Shown here: one piece after another, positions 9,251 through 17,978 of the stretch | Layout: the number at the start of each line of letters is the position of its first letter | How positions within the stretch are numbered: position 1 is the stretch's first letter | From: Asaia bogorensis | GTDB lineage: Bacteria; Pseudomonadota; Alphaproteobacteria; Acetobacterales; Acetobacteraceae | Assembly: GCA_945868845.1 (NCBI GenBank) | Contig: CAMBMS010000006.1 | Location: 1 to 64,000 of the forward strand | Reading direction: 5' to 3' | Length of the DNA: 64,000 nucleotides | Made by a program: the position numbers and the translations under genes | The notes under the pieces: model-generated | What the model was told of the DNA's origin: nothing | The model's input: the letters and a program-made list of their open reading frames with translations, nothing else | Database searches by the model: none

Positions 9251-9856
9251 TTGCCTTACCCCTCTGTTGGCGCGCCGCGAGCGAAGGAGCGGCGCTTGCT
9301 TGACGACGGACAGTTTCATCCGGCTTTGGTCCTGAACGCGGATTTTCGCCCGCTTTCGTATTTTCCACTGTCGCTGTGGTCCTGGCAGGATACGGTGAAG
9401 GCGGTGTTCCTCGACCGTGTCTCCGTACTCAGCGAATATTCGACAGTTGTGCATTCCCCCAGCCAGGCGATGCGCCTGCCCAGCGTGATCGCGCTGAAGG
9501 ATTATATCCCGGGTGCGCGGCGACCGGCTTTCACGCGGTTCAACGTGTTCCTGCGGGACGGGTTTTCCTGCCAATACTGCGGGCATCGCTACCCCGCGCC
9601 GGAACTCACCTTCGATCACGTGATCCCGCGTTCGCGCGGCGGGCGGACGACGTGGGAGAATGTGGTCACGGCGTGCGGCGAGTGCAATCTGCGCAAGGGC
9701 TCGCATTTGCCGCGCGAGTGCCACATGCAGCCCAGACAATCACCACGCCAGCCGACCACATGGGAATTGCAGGATCAAGGGCGGGGTTTCCCGCCTAATT
9801 ATTTGCATGAGAGCTGGCGCGATTTTCTTTATTGGGATAGCGAGTTAGAAAGTTAA
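9251..9856 (+). CDS. HNH endonuclease family protein
   Basis: This roughly 201-residue protein has a clear zinc-type HNH module at about residues 105-155. It shows CQYCGHRY, then TFDHVIPRSRGG (the DH pair), WENVVTACGECNLRKG (second CxxC). The N-terminal half (LVLNADFRPLSYFPLSLWSW) is typical of a conserved proteobacterial HNH family, often chromosomal and not evidently part of a restriction system. The start is uncertain: TTG at 9251 is the best upstream choice. Its stop overlaps the coq7 stop by two bases tail-to-tail. Confidence 0.8.
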   Translation: MPYPSVGAPRAKERRLLDDGQFHPALVLNADFRPLSYFPLSLWSWQDTVKAVFLDRVSVLSEYSTVVHSPSQAMRLPSVIALKDYIPGARRPAFTRFNVFLRDGFSCQYCGHRYPAPELTFDHVIPRSRGGRTTWENVVTACGECNLRKGSHLPRECHMQPRQSPRQPTTWELQDQGRGFPPNYLHESWRDFLYWDSELES

Positions 9857-10395
9857 ATCCGCTCGCTCAGTTTGATCGCCACCCGGCAGCTAGTGTGTAT
9901 GGCATGGTAGAGAAATTTATAGCCGGGGGTCGCTTCCGCGTCATGAGCTAGGGCGGTGTCGCGGTGTTCGGCTTCCTCGGCGCGGAAACGTTCAATCGTT
10001 TGTTTGAGCTCTGGTTCACTCGAACCCAGCTCGGCGGCCTGGGCGGCATAATGCGCGCAGATCGCGTCCTCCACCGCCACCGTGCAGGCCATGGCGGCTT
10101 TTTCGCCCAGCGCGGCGGTCAACGCACCGAGTGCGAAGCCGGCGAGATGCCAGATCGGGAGCAACGCGGTGGGGCGGACGCGGCGTTCCGCCACCATGGC
10201 GGAAAAGACGCGCAGATGCTCGGCTTCCTGCGCCGCCATGTGGCGCAGGACGTCGCCTTTTTCCCGGTGCCCGAGCACGGCGAGTTGGCCTTTATAGATA
10301 CGCGTGGCGCCGTATTCGCCGGCGTGATCGACGCGGATCATGCGCGCGGTGCGTTCCGTCAGTGTGTGGTCGCCCGGTTGATCGATCTGGGTCAT
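9853..10395 (-). CDS. coq7: demethoxyubiquinone hydroxylase, Coq7 family
   Basis: This 180-residue di-iron protein hydroxylates the quinone ring late in ubiquinone synthesis. The repeated carboxylate/His ligands are visible: RVDHAGEYGATRIY, AAQEAEHLRVF, AVEDAICAHY and RFRAEEAEHRDTAL. The start is ATG 10393-10395 (MTQIDQPGDHT), which overlaps the dsbB stop as ATGA; a longer frame upstream is just dsbB read out of frame. It is therefore the last gene of an otsB-dsbB-coq7 overlapping unit. Confidence 0.93.
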   Translation of the reverse strand: MTQIDQPGDHTLTERTARMIRVDHAGEYGATRIYKGQLAVLGHREKGDVLRHMAAQEAEHLRVFSAMVAERRVRPTALLPIWHLAGFALGALTAALGEKAAMACTVAVEDAICAHYAAQAAELGSSEPELKQTIERFRAEEAEHRDTALAHDAEATPGYKFLYHAIHTSCRVAIKLSERI

Positions 10396-10895
10396 GTCCG
10401 GTCTTCTTGCTGGCGGCGCGAGGGGATGACAAGGGCTAGGTCGACGCCAACCGCCATGGCGAGGGCGAAAAGTAAATTCATCGCCGCCATTGAAAGTGGC
10501 AGGAAGGGGAGAAGAAATGTCGGCTCGTCGCAGGGTTTGGCCGGTGTCGCCGGCATGCGGGCCAGGCGTTCGGCGATGGAAAGCCCGCTGAGATCGGGGG
10601 CGACGCATTCCGGCAGCGGGCTGGGCCAGAGATGGAATTCCACGCCGACATGCACCACGCCCAAAGCGGCCCCTGCGAGCAGCGTGCCGCAGGACGCCCA
10701 CAGGATGAGACGTGCCTGCCACGCCGGCAGGATGGCCGCGAGACCGCACAGGCCGAGGACGACGCGATAGGGCCAGCGTTCCCATTCGCAGAGCGCGCAG
10801 GGTACCAACCCACCCCAGAATTCTGCGGCATGCGCGATCACCAGTGCCAGCGCGGCGAAGAGGGCGGCAAGAAGGGCGATTGGGCGATGGGTCAT
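10392..10895 (-). CDS. dsbB: disulfide bond formation protein B
   Basis: This 167-residue inner-membrane protein has four predicted membrane helices. The first periplasmic loop has the redox pair CALC, and the second loop has cysteines in PECVAPD and KPCDEPT, as in DsbB. It reoxidises DsbA and passes electrons to quinone. Its gene overlaps otsB upstream and coq7 downstream by four bases each, so translation is coupled. Pairing with a ubiquinone-synthesis enzyme fits because quinone is its electron acceptor. Confidence 0.88.
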   Translation of the reverse strand: MTHRPIALLAALFAALALVIAHAAEFWGGLVPCALCEWERWPYRVVLGLCGLAAILPAWQARLILWASCGTLLAGAALGVVHVGVEFHLWPSPLPECVAPDLSGLSIAERLARMPATPAKPCDEPTFLLPFLPLSMAAMNLLFALAMAVGVDLALVIPSRRQQEDRT

Positions 10896-11614
10896 GCCGG
10901 CCAGGCGCCGTCACGCGCGGCATGCGCGAGCCAGGCGCGCAGGCTGCCGGGACAGCCAAAAATATCGGGCAGGAACAAGCCGGCGCCGCCCATGGCCTCG
11001 GCAGCGGCGATGGCGTCGCGGTCGGTCACGTCGTCACCGATGAAAATAGGGCGGCGGCCGGCAAAGGGCGGGTGGGTCATGATCTGGCGCACCGCGCTGC
11101 CCTTGTCGGCGCCAATTGGGCGCACTTCCCAGGCCATGTGCGCGGCCATCAGGACGAATTCTGCCGTGCCGGCGGCGACCATGGGGGCGAGGGTGGCATA
11201 GATTGGCCCGCCAGCGTCCGGGGCCAGGCGGTAATGCAGCACGAAGCCGCGCGCCTTGCGTTCCAGCAAGGTGCCGGGATGGGCTGCGTGCAAGTGTTCG
11301 GCCGTTGTTAGCCAATGCGTCGGCGCACTGGGGAGGGCCGGCCGTTCGATGGGGCTGTGGGGAGAACGGCGGAGCGCGCCGCCATGCTCGCCCGAAGCGG
11401 CGGTGGGGATGGCGTGCAGCAGCGTATCGACCTGTTCAATCGAGCGGCCGCTGATGACTGCGAGAGCGCCGCTCAGGCGTGCGCGCAGTTTCGTCAGGGT
11501 CTCCAACAGCGTGGTGGGCACCACCACGCTGTCCGGTGTGGGCGCGATATCGAGCAGGGTGCCGTCGAGATCGAGCAGCAAGGCGGCCTGATCTAATGTG
11601 GGCAATGGGGGCAT
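10892..11614 (-). CDS. otsB: trehalose-6-phosphate phosphatase
   Basis: This 240-residue HAD-superfamily phosphatase shows LLLDLDGTLLDIAP (nucleophile Asp), LAVISGRSIEQVD and a C-terminal FIGDDVTDRDAI. Together these are the OtsB signature for dephosphorylating trehalose-6-phosphate. The synthase OtsA is not in the window. The stop overlaps dsbB, and its ATG overlaps the stop of the carboxymuconolactone-decarboxylase-like gene upstream by one base, so it may also be read with the catabolic operon. Confidence 0.9.
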   Translation of the reverse strand: MPPLPTLDQAALLLDLDGTLLDIAPTPDSVVVPTTLLETLTKLRARLSGALAVISGRSIEQVDTLLHAIPTAASGEHGGALRRSPHSPIERPALPSAPTHWLTTAEHLHAAHPGTLLERKARGFVLHYRLAPDAGGPIYATLAPMVAAGTAEFVLMAAHMAWEVRPIGADKGSAVRQIMTHPPFAGRRPIFIGDDVTDRDAIAAAEAMGGAGLFLPDIFGCPGSLRAWLAHAARDGAWPA

Positions 11615-12165
11615 CAGCTGGTGGGTAACGGGTATTTGTCCAGATAGGGCTGGTATTCTGGTTCGACATCGATCTGGAAACTGGCGAGGACGCGCACCAC
11701 GGCATTATAGAAGGCCGTGGTGAGGACGAGGTCGATGATCTGATCGTTCGGGAAATGGCTTTTCAATTCGCTGAACGTTGCCTCCGACACGCCGAGGTCG
11801 GTGGTGATTTCCCGCGCCGCCTTCAGGACCAATTTTGCCAAAGGCTCCAACGCAGTGGGCTTGCCGGCGGTGTCGTTGATCAGCCCCTTTATGTCAACAT
11901 CCTTAACGCCAAAATCATATCCAATCTTCACATGATGCGACCATTCAAAAGGCGAGCGCGCCAGCCATCCGACCTGCAAGATGGCGAGTTCGCGCAGGCG
12001 CGGGTCGAGCTTGCTCTTGAAACGGATGTAATTTCCGACGCCGTGGAAGGCGCGCGCGGCGTCCGGGTTATGCACCAGTAGGCGTGTGAGGTTGATCACT
12101 CGATTGAGTAGGTCTTTATTTTCCGGAGCGAGATCAGCCTGGTCGAGATAAGGGAGGCGAGCCAT
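11614..12165 (-). CDS. carboxymuconolactone decarboxylase/AhpD-like protein
   Basis: This 183-residue all-helical protein belongs to the carboxymuconolactone decarboxylase-like superfamily. The conserved block is LRELAILQVGWLARSPFEWSHHVKIGYDFGV, with Glu and paired His but without the CxxC of peroxidatic AhpD. It may therefore be a decarboxylase or lactonase-type catalyst rather than a peroxidase. It is the last gene of the CaiB-thiolase-DUF35 operon (11 bases from the DUF35 gene), which suggests a role in the same catabolic route. Confidence 0.8.
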   Translation of the reverse strand: MARLPYLDQADLAPENKDLLNRVINLTRLLVHNPDAARAFHGVGNYIRFKSKLDPRLRELAILQVGWLARSPFEWSHHVKIGYDFGVKDVDIKGLINDTAGKPTALEPLAKLVLKAAREITTDLGVSEATFSELKSHFPNDQIIDLVLTTAFYNAVVRVLASFQIDVEPEYQPYLDKYPLPTS

Positions 12166-12176
12166 GAGGAAAATTC

Positions 12177-12584
12177 CTATACCAGTTCGAATTTTGGCAG
12201 AGTGATGTCGTCTGTTACGGCGTCGAATACCGCGCGCACCGGGGCACCGAGCTTTGCCTGCTCCGACGGGCCGACCATGTTACTGATGAGGACGGGGCCT
12301 TCGTAAAGCCGCACGAGGCAGACGCGATAGGGAAGATCATCGGCGAAGCCATGCCAGTAGGCGCGGTGAAATTCCACCCAGGATTCCAGGGTGCCGCGCC
12401 CTTGCGTGATGCGCCAGCCCTGATTGGCGGACAGGCAGCGCGGGCAGACGGGCGAGGGCGGAAAACGGACATCGCCGCAATTGCGGCAGAGCTGTATCGC
12501 AACGCGACCAGCCCTCGCGTGATCCCAGAACGGTTTTGTTAATTTTGTGATTTTCGGTAGCGGTTTGGTGTACACGTTGTTCAT
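12177..12584 (-). CDS. DUF35 Zn-ribbon/OB-fold acyl-CoA-associated protein
   Basis: This 135-residue protein has an N-terminal helix (KPFWDHARAGRVAIQLCRNC), a four-Cys zinc ribbon (CRNCGDVRFPPSPVCPRC, about residues 33-50), and an OB-fold C-terminal half (GTLESWVEFHRAYW). DUF35 proteins such as ChsH2 form complexes with thiolase-fold partners or dehydratases acting on acyl-CoAs. Here it directly follows the thiolase-like gene with a nine-base gap, so the two products very likely form one complex. Confidence 0.87.
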   Translation of the reverse strand: MNNVYTKPLPKITKLTKPFWDHARAGRVAIQLCRNCGDVRFPPSPVCPRCLSANQGWRITQGRGTLESWVEFHRAYWHGFADDLPYRVCLVRLYEGPVLISNMVGPSEQAKLGAPVRAVFDAVTDDITLPKFELV

Positions 12585-12593
12585 GCCTGTTTC

Positions 12594-13724
12594 CTAACCG
12601 CGCGTGTACACGATGGAGCGGGTGCAGGGGGTGGATTGGACATATTGCACGACCTCACAATTTGGCACTTGCCGCGCGCCGCATTCGCCGCGCAATTGCC
12701 GCACCGCCTCTACGTTCAACGCCCAGCCCTGCATGTAGGAATTTGATAAGTGCCCACCATCGGTGTTGATGGGCAGTTTGCCACCCAACTGCAAGGTGCC
12801 ACCTTCCACGTATTTTCCCGATTCGCCCTGCTTGCAGAAGCCGAGACCTTCCAGGCTGAATAGCACTGTGGGGGAGAAATTATCGTAGCACATCAGGGCG
12901 TCGATATCGTCGTGGGACACGCCGGCCATGGCGCGGGATTCGACGCCCGCCTGCTGGATAGCGGGGTACCAGAAATCCATATCGAAATTGGATATTCCCG
13001 AGTGGGTGAAGGAATCGCGGCCGCCAAAACCTGAAATCAAGACCGGGCGTTTCGCTGCGCCGCGCGCGCGTTCTCTCGTCGTCAGGATGATGCAGACGGC
13101 GCCGTCATTGATCAGGCAGTAATCTAGCAGCCGTAAGGGCGCGGTGATGAAACGGGAGGATTCGTGATCCTCGATGGTGATCGGGTTACGCATCACCGCG
13201 TCGGGGTTGAGCGTGGCGTGATAGCGCACGGCGACAGACACTTCTGCCAGTTGCCGCGTGGTGGTGCCGTAGAGTTCCATGTGGCGGCGAAACATCATCG
13301 CATGAGCCGCGCCGGGTGAAGAGAAGCCCCACGGGTCCCAGGTGGAGGGGTTTTCGTCTCCGCCGTAATTGACCCGGCGCGAGCGGCCGATATTGGCGTA
13401 CATCAGGGCGACATATTTCGCCTGGCCAGTAGCCAGCGCCTGCGCGGCCTCGATGATACCCATGCCGGACATTCTGCCGTGTGGCGGGAGGGTAAGAGTC
13501 CAGCGGGGATCAAGGCCGAGCACTTCGCCCATGCGAGCGTAATAGGGGATGCGGCAGACCAGAAGTCCATCGATGTTATTCTTGCTGATACCGCAATCGT
13601 CGATGGCGTTGCGAAAAGCCTGTGCGGCGAGGCCGTACTCGTCGGTGTCGGGAAAATTTCCGTAGGGCGTGTTACCGACGCCGATGACGGCGATCTGGTC
13701 CTTCAGCAATGAAAAGTCGTGCAT
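12594..13724 (-). CDS. thiolase-superfamily (SCP2/lipid-transfer type) acyl-CoA enzyme
   Basis: This 376-residue protein has a thiolase fold of the SCP-x/lipid-transfer-protein subgroup: an N-terminal IAVIGVGNTPYGNFPDTDEY, central LLDYCLINDGAVCIILTTRE and C-terminal NTDGGHLSNSYMQGW with the conserved GGH. At the usual nucleophile-Cys region the sequence reads LPPHGRMSGMGIIEAAQAL, with no Cys seen there. It may therefore be a Ltp2-like aldolase or another non-thiolytic enzyme. It is followed by its DUF35 partner and preceded by the double CoA transferase. The substrate is unknown. Confidence 0.85.
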   Translation of the reverse strand: MHDFSLLKDQIAVIGVGNTPYGNFPDTDEYGLAAQAFRNAIDDCGISKNNIDGLLVCRIPYYARMGEVLGLDPRWTLTLPPHGRMSGMGIIEAAQALATGQAKYVALMYANIGRSRRVNYGGDENPSTWDPWGFSSPGAAHAMMFRRHMELYGTTTRQLAEVSVAVRYHATLNPDAVMRNPITIEDHESSRFITAPLRLLDYCLINDGAVCIILTTRERARGAAKRPVLISGFGGRDSFTHSGISNFDMDFWYPAIQQAGVESRAMAGVSHDDIDALMCYDNFSPTVLFSLEGLGFCKQGESGKYVEGGTLQLGGKLPINTDGGHLSNSYMQGWALNVEAVRQLRGECGARQVPNCEVVQYVQSTPCTRSIVYTRG

Positions 13725-13736
13725 GGACGAAAATTC

Positions 13737-16388
13737 CTAAATCACGTTTTCTTCGGCGTATTGCCGGATTTGCGCGGTGGTGAAGCCGAGCAGTTCGCCG
13801 AGCATGTATTCGTTGTGTTCGCCGTAATTGGGCGCGCCGCGACCGATGGTGCCGCCGGCATGGGCGGGGGTGGCAGAAAATTTCATCGGCAGTTCGTTGA
13901 CCGGCCAGGTGCCGATCTTGGTGCCGGTGACTTCGGTAAGCCAGTTAAGGTGCTTTAACTGCGGATCGCGGTCGTAGCGGTCGGCGGCATCCTGGCAGAC
14001 GCCGGCGGCGATGCCGGCTGCTTGCAGACGGTGCATAAGGCCGTAATCGTCCTGCGTTGAGGTCCAGGCGGTGATGGCCGCGTCCAGCGCATCTTGATGA
14101 GCAAGGCGGGAGGATAGGGATAAAAATCGTTTATCGGTTAGCCAGCCCGGTTGCTCAGCTACATCGGCGAGATGAGAGAAGTGGTCCTCGGTAAAGCAGG
14201 CAATAGCGATCCAGCGATCGGTACCGGCGCAGCGATAGGCACCGTGCGGGGCGGCGCGCTTATACGGAGAGCGATTACCGAAGCGCTGCCACGCACGATC
14301 ATTGACGGACCAGTCGAGGACGGACACGCCGGTGAGAAAAATGCCGGATTCGCATTGCGAGGCGTCGATCCATTGACCCTTGCCGGTGCGGTCCCGATAG
14401 TAAAGCGCACCCATCAGGGCGAGCGCATAGCCATAGGCGCCCATCCAGTCGAGATAGGAATAGCCCCAGCCCACTGGCATGGCCGGTTCGGGCAGGCCAG
14501 ACATGTCGGCGGTGCCGGCGAAGGCCGCGGCGACGGGGCCGACGGTGCGCAGCCTGCCGTACTTGCCATGCGCGCCCATGCCAGCCTGCTGGATATAGAT
14601 GATGTCCGGTTTAATCTCCTTCAACACGTCATAGCCGAGGCCCAGGCGGGGCAGCACGCCGGGGGAGAAACCTTCCGCCACGATGTCGCTGATTTTCACC
14701 AGACGTTTGGCAATATCGAGGCCGCGTGGATCGCGGATGTTAAGCGACACGCCGCGTTTCCCGGCATTCTTGTTGTTGAACTGCCCGCCCATGTCGGCGT
14801 CGCTCACGCCGGGTAGGGGTGCGGTGGCTTTGTCGCGGGCTTCTCGGCCACCGATCGGGGCCATGGCGGCGAGGCGGGTGTCGGGATTTTCCTTCCACTC
14901 CACCTTCAGGCTTTCGGCGCCGAGGCCGGCGAGGAAGCGGGTGCCGCCGGCGGAGGCGAGAAACCAGGAGAAGTCGAGGATTCGCACACCCTGTAACGGA
15001 AAGGGTTTGCCGTGGGGAGAGATTTTTGGCGCGGCACCATCGCGGGGGCGGGCGGGGATTGTTGGGGTGACGGCGGAGAGGCCGGCGAGTACGGCGGCGG
15101 AATCCTCGCCCAACAGCGGCGCGCGGCGACCGATTTGCCAACTAGTTTCGCTACTTAGCCATTTGCTTGTGGGATAGCGGAAGGCGCGGCCGAGTTCAGG
15201 GTGTTCCACGTCCGTAAAAGTCTGGCGGGTGAGCCAGTGTTCGTCCAGCGCGTTTTCATGCGGCTTGCGCAGCGGCGCCCAGAGTAGGCCGCGCGATTGC
15301 GCTTCGGACCAGGGCATGTCGTCATAGCGATGGGCGCGGATGAAGCGGGAAATGATATCCAACACATGCGCTAGTTTCTCGCTCGACGCCGCCGAGCCGG
15401 GGACGCTGCGGGCTTTCAGATTTTCCTCAGCGGCGGGGGGCTCAAGGTCGGCCTGGGCGTTATATTTTTGCAGGAACGGGATGAGATTGGCCTGGTCGCG
15501 CGCGCTGACGCCCCAGGTGATGAACCAGCGGCCATCCTTGGTATGGGCGATGGCGGGGGAATGGTTGGGCGCCGGGGCGGCGTGGCGGCAGGTGAGGCGC
15601 CAGAGCGGGCGGCGCTGCATGACCCAGGACATCAGGTCGAGCTCGGTATTTTTTGCGACAGCCTCATGAACGGCGCAGACGACATCCTGGCCGGCGCCGG
15701 TGTGGAGGCGGTGGATTAGGGCGGCGATGATGCCCACGGCCATCTGCTCGCCGCAGATATGGTAGGCGTGCCAGATCTGCGGCGCGATGGGCGGCAGGTC
15801 GTAGGCCAGGCTGGAATCGGGGTCGTAGCCGCAATTCTTCATCACCCCGCCGAGCGCGAGATGGATCAGGTCCGAGCCACGAAAATCGGCCCAGGGTCCG
15901 TCATCGCCGAAGGGGGTGATGCGGGACGTGACCAGGCGCGGAAATCTCTTTCCGATCTCGGCGCGACTGAGACCGAGCGCCTTGTTTAGGTCGCCGCCGC
16001 TGCTTTCCAGCAAGACATCGGCGTTGTCCAACAATCGCAGCAATTGGTCGCGCCCGTCTGGGGTGTGGATGTCAAGCACGACGGAGCGCTTGGCGCGGTT
16101 GTAGTGCCAGAAATAGAGCGATTTTTCCGGGTCGGGAATGTCGTCCAGAAACGGGCCGATCTGACGGGTGGAGGCGCCAACGGGCGGTTCGATCTTGATC
16201 ACCTCGGCACCAAGGCCGGCGAGCAGGAGGCCGGTATATTCCGCCAGCTCGTCGGCGATCTCGATTACGCGCAGGCCGGCAAGCATGCCGGGGCCGGCGG
16301 AGCCCATCATGGTATCCGGGCCAAGGCGAGGGCCGAAATGGGGGCGAGTTTTGGCAAGGCAGCCGGCGGCAGAGTCTGCTTGCGGCAC
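13737..16388 (-). CDS. double-domain CaiB/BaiF (family III) CoA transferase
   Basis: This 883-residue protein is about twice the usual length of a family III CoA transferase. Domain 1 spans about residues 35-430 (LAGLRVIEIADELAEYTGLL, GAEVIKIEPPVG, RGSDLIHLALGGVM). Domain 2 spans about 465-880 (LQGVRILDFSWFLASAGGTR, GLGAESLKVEWKENPDTR, DRTGKGQWIDASQCE). Each resembles a whole CaiB unit, so the gene is a tandem fusion. Domain 1 keeps an Asp at the expected catalytic place (GSDLIHLAL); domain 2 reads RTVGPVAAAFAG there. The start could be MPQADS, MMGSAG or MLAGLR. It is the first gene of a four-gene operon. Confidence 0.88.
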   Translation of the reverse strand: MPQADSAAGCLAKTRPHFGPRLGPDTMMGSAGPGMLAGLRVIEIADELAEYTGLLLAGLGAEVIKIEPPVGASTRQIGPFLDDIPDPEKSLYFWHYNRAKRSVVLDIHTPDGRDQLLRLLDNADVLLESSGGDLNKALGLSRAEIGKRFPRLVTSRITPFGDDGPWADFRGSDLIHLALGGVMKNCGYDPDSSLAYDLPPIAPQIWHAYHICGEQMAVGIIAALIHRLHTGAGQDVVCAVHEAVAKNTELDLMSWVMQRRPLWRLTCRHAAPAPNHSPAIAHTKDGRWFITWGVSARDQANLIPFLQKYNAQADLEPPAAEENLKARSVPGSAASSEKLAHVLDIISRFIRAHRYDDMPWSEAQSRGLLWAPLRKPHENALDEHWLTRQTFTDVEHPELGRAFRYPTSKWLSSETSWQIGRRAPLLGEDSAAVLAGLSAVTPTIPARPRDGAAPKISPHGKPFPLQGVRILDFSWFLASAGGTRFLAGLGAESLKVEWKENPDTRLAAMAPIGGREARDKATAPLPGVSDADMGGQFNNKNAGKRGVSLNIRDPRGLDIAKRLVKISDIVAEGFSPGVLPRLGLGYDVLKEIKPDIIYIQQAGMGAHGKYGRLRTVGPVAAAFAGTADMSGLPEPAMPVGWGYSYLDWMGAYGYALALMGALYYRDRTGKGQWIDASQCESGIFLTGVSVLDWSVNDRAWQRFGNRSPYKRAAPHGAYRCAGTDRWIAIACFTEDHFSHLADVAEQPGWLTDKRFLSLSSRLAHQDALDAAITAWTSTQDDYGLMHRLQAAGIAAGVCQDAADRYDRDPQLKHLNWLTEVTGTKIGTWPVNELPMKFSATPAHAGGTIGRGAPNYGEHNEYMLGELLGFTTAQIRQYAEENVI

Positions 16389-17129
16389 GATAGTCTCCGA
16401 TTCCCTGAAGCGTGATGACTGGAGGCGAAATCGCTGGAGGTCTGAAGCACACGCTCACATGTATAAGCCGGAGCGGGGTCTATCGAGCCTCCGACAGGGG
16501 GCCAACCGTAGGAACCGCGCGCGCAGGGTGTCAAGGCGACTCAGGGTGGCATTAAACGCCGACAATAGCATGATTTTTTGGGTAGACTTTAGAATTCATT
16601 TACTGGCCACGGGTCCGTATGGCGTGATGCGATGGCAGTACAGATGCCGCGTTACGCAATGATTTTCTGGGCGGCTGCCGCCTAAGCAGAGCTTCGTATC
16701 TCGGCCGTCTGGTTGGCGCGATCGGTGTTTGCGATATCAGCCAGATCATTGGCTTGGCCTTTTATACCGGCACTCCCGTGATCGTCGATGTGCTGGTGGA
16801 TAGGGCGTTCATCACCTTCACCATGGTCTCGGATTATCGCAAGGATGTGCAGCAGGCTGGGTTCGGTCTCTGCAAAACATAGGTTCGCGATCCCGCTGGC
16901 ACCCGGCCGGGTCCAAGATTCCAATCTGCCGTGCCTGCAAGTCCCGCGCCGGACCGACGGCGCGCCGTTGAGCGAAGTCGTCGCGCAGCTCCTGAGCACC
17001 TGAGCGTTCAGCATTTTGCTCTAAGCTATCCATAGCTCCCCGGGCGGGTCGTGCCAGGGCGGGTGGCTTGCATCAATCGGCCGGGCAGCCTTCAATGGGC
17101 ATCCCGCCCACTCTACCAGCTGACCAGAC
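16389..17129. other. 741-base gap with unidentified decayed reading frames
   Basis: I find no intact gene. On the plus strand around 16680-16880 a frame reads SYLGRLVGAIGVCDISQIIG and LAFYTGTPVIVDVLVDRAFI, and around 16886-17002 another reads FAIPLAPGRVQDSNLPCLQV. Both look like pieces of lost proteins that I cannot name. The 5' end should hold the promoter of the CaiB operon on the minus strand, and the 3' end the promoter of the plus-strand hydrolase. The apparent top-strand G/C bias changes sign across this gap. Confidence 0.5.
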
Positions 17130-17978
17130 ATGAACGAACCAACCCATCCTTGGCCCGAAGACATGCTCGCGCGCCTCGATCATGCCGCGACACGCACCAA
17201 AACGCCCACCGGCGCCGGCCACATGGTCTGGCGCGACTGGGGCAGCGGCCCGGCGCTGGTGCTGCTGCATGGCGGCTCCGGCTCCTGGCGGCATTGGGCG
17301 CGCAATATCGAGTATTTTGCCCGCGACCGGCGCGTGCTGGCCCCCGATCTTCCCGGTCTCGGGGAGTCGGACCAGCCGGAACGGCCCTGGACCGCGATCC
17401 ATGTTGCCGGGATCGTGCTGCAGGGCATCCTGTCCATCCTCGGCCCCGAGACAAAATTTGATCTCGCCGGCTTCTCCTTTGGCGGCATGCTCTCGGGCCA
17501 TATTTCCGGCATGGATGGCACGCGGCTCCGCTCCGTTACCCTGGTCGGCGCCTCCGGCCTGAAACTAACCCGTGATCCCTCCCAATTACTGCGCGTGCGC
17601 GACAAGACGGGGCAGGAGAAGATTGACGGCCACCGCGAAAACCTCGCCCGCCTGATGATCCATGACCAGGCAAAGATCGACGACCTTGCCATCACCATCC
17701 AGGACTGGAATTCCGACCATAACCGCTTCAACAGCCCCCCCCTTGGCCGCGCCTACACCATGCAGGGCTTTCTGGAGCGGGCCACATGTCGACTCGGCGG
17801 CATCTGGGGCGATCATGACGTGACCGCTTGGCCGCATATGCAGGAACGCGTCGATTACTTCGCCACCATACCCAGCTTCGATTTCCGCCTAATCCCGAAT
17901 GCCGGCCACTGGGTGGCCTACGAAGCCGCGGAGCAGTTCAATCCGATGCTACGCGAGATGCTCGATCTCGCCGCATGA
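17130..17978 (+). CDS. alpha/beta hydrolase
   Basis: This 282-residue protein has a classical alpha/beta hydrolase fold: oxyanion region ALVLLHGGSGSWRHWARN, LAPDLPGLGESDQP, nucleophile elbow LAGFSFGGM (Ser), and catalytic His in IPNAGHWVAYEAAEQF. The acidic residue is probably in GIWGDHDVTAW. It starts at ATG 17130 and overlaps the metallophosphoesterase gene by four bases (ATGA). The substrate cannot be inferred; related sequences include meta-cleavage-product-type hydrolases and plain esterases. Confidence 0.85.
   Translation: MNEPTHPWPEDMLARLDHAATRTKTPTGAGHMVWRDWGSGPALVLLHGGSGSWRHWARNIEYFARDRRVLAPDLPGLGESDQPERPWTAIHVAGIVLQGILSILGPETKFDLAGFSFGGMLSGHISGMDGTRLRSVTLVGASGLKLTRDPSQLLRVRDKTGQEKIDGHRENLARLMIHDQAKIDDLAITIQDWNSDHNRFNSPPLGRAYTMQGFLERATCRLGGIWGDHDVTAWPHMQERVDYFATIPSFDFRLIPNAGHWVAYEAAEQFNPMLREMLDLAA

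Noticed and set aside
10396-10959. N-terminal extension of coq7
   Set aside because: It is dsbB and otsB DNA read in another frame; the ATG at 10393-10395 overlaps the dsbB stop as expected.
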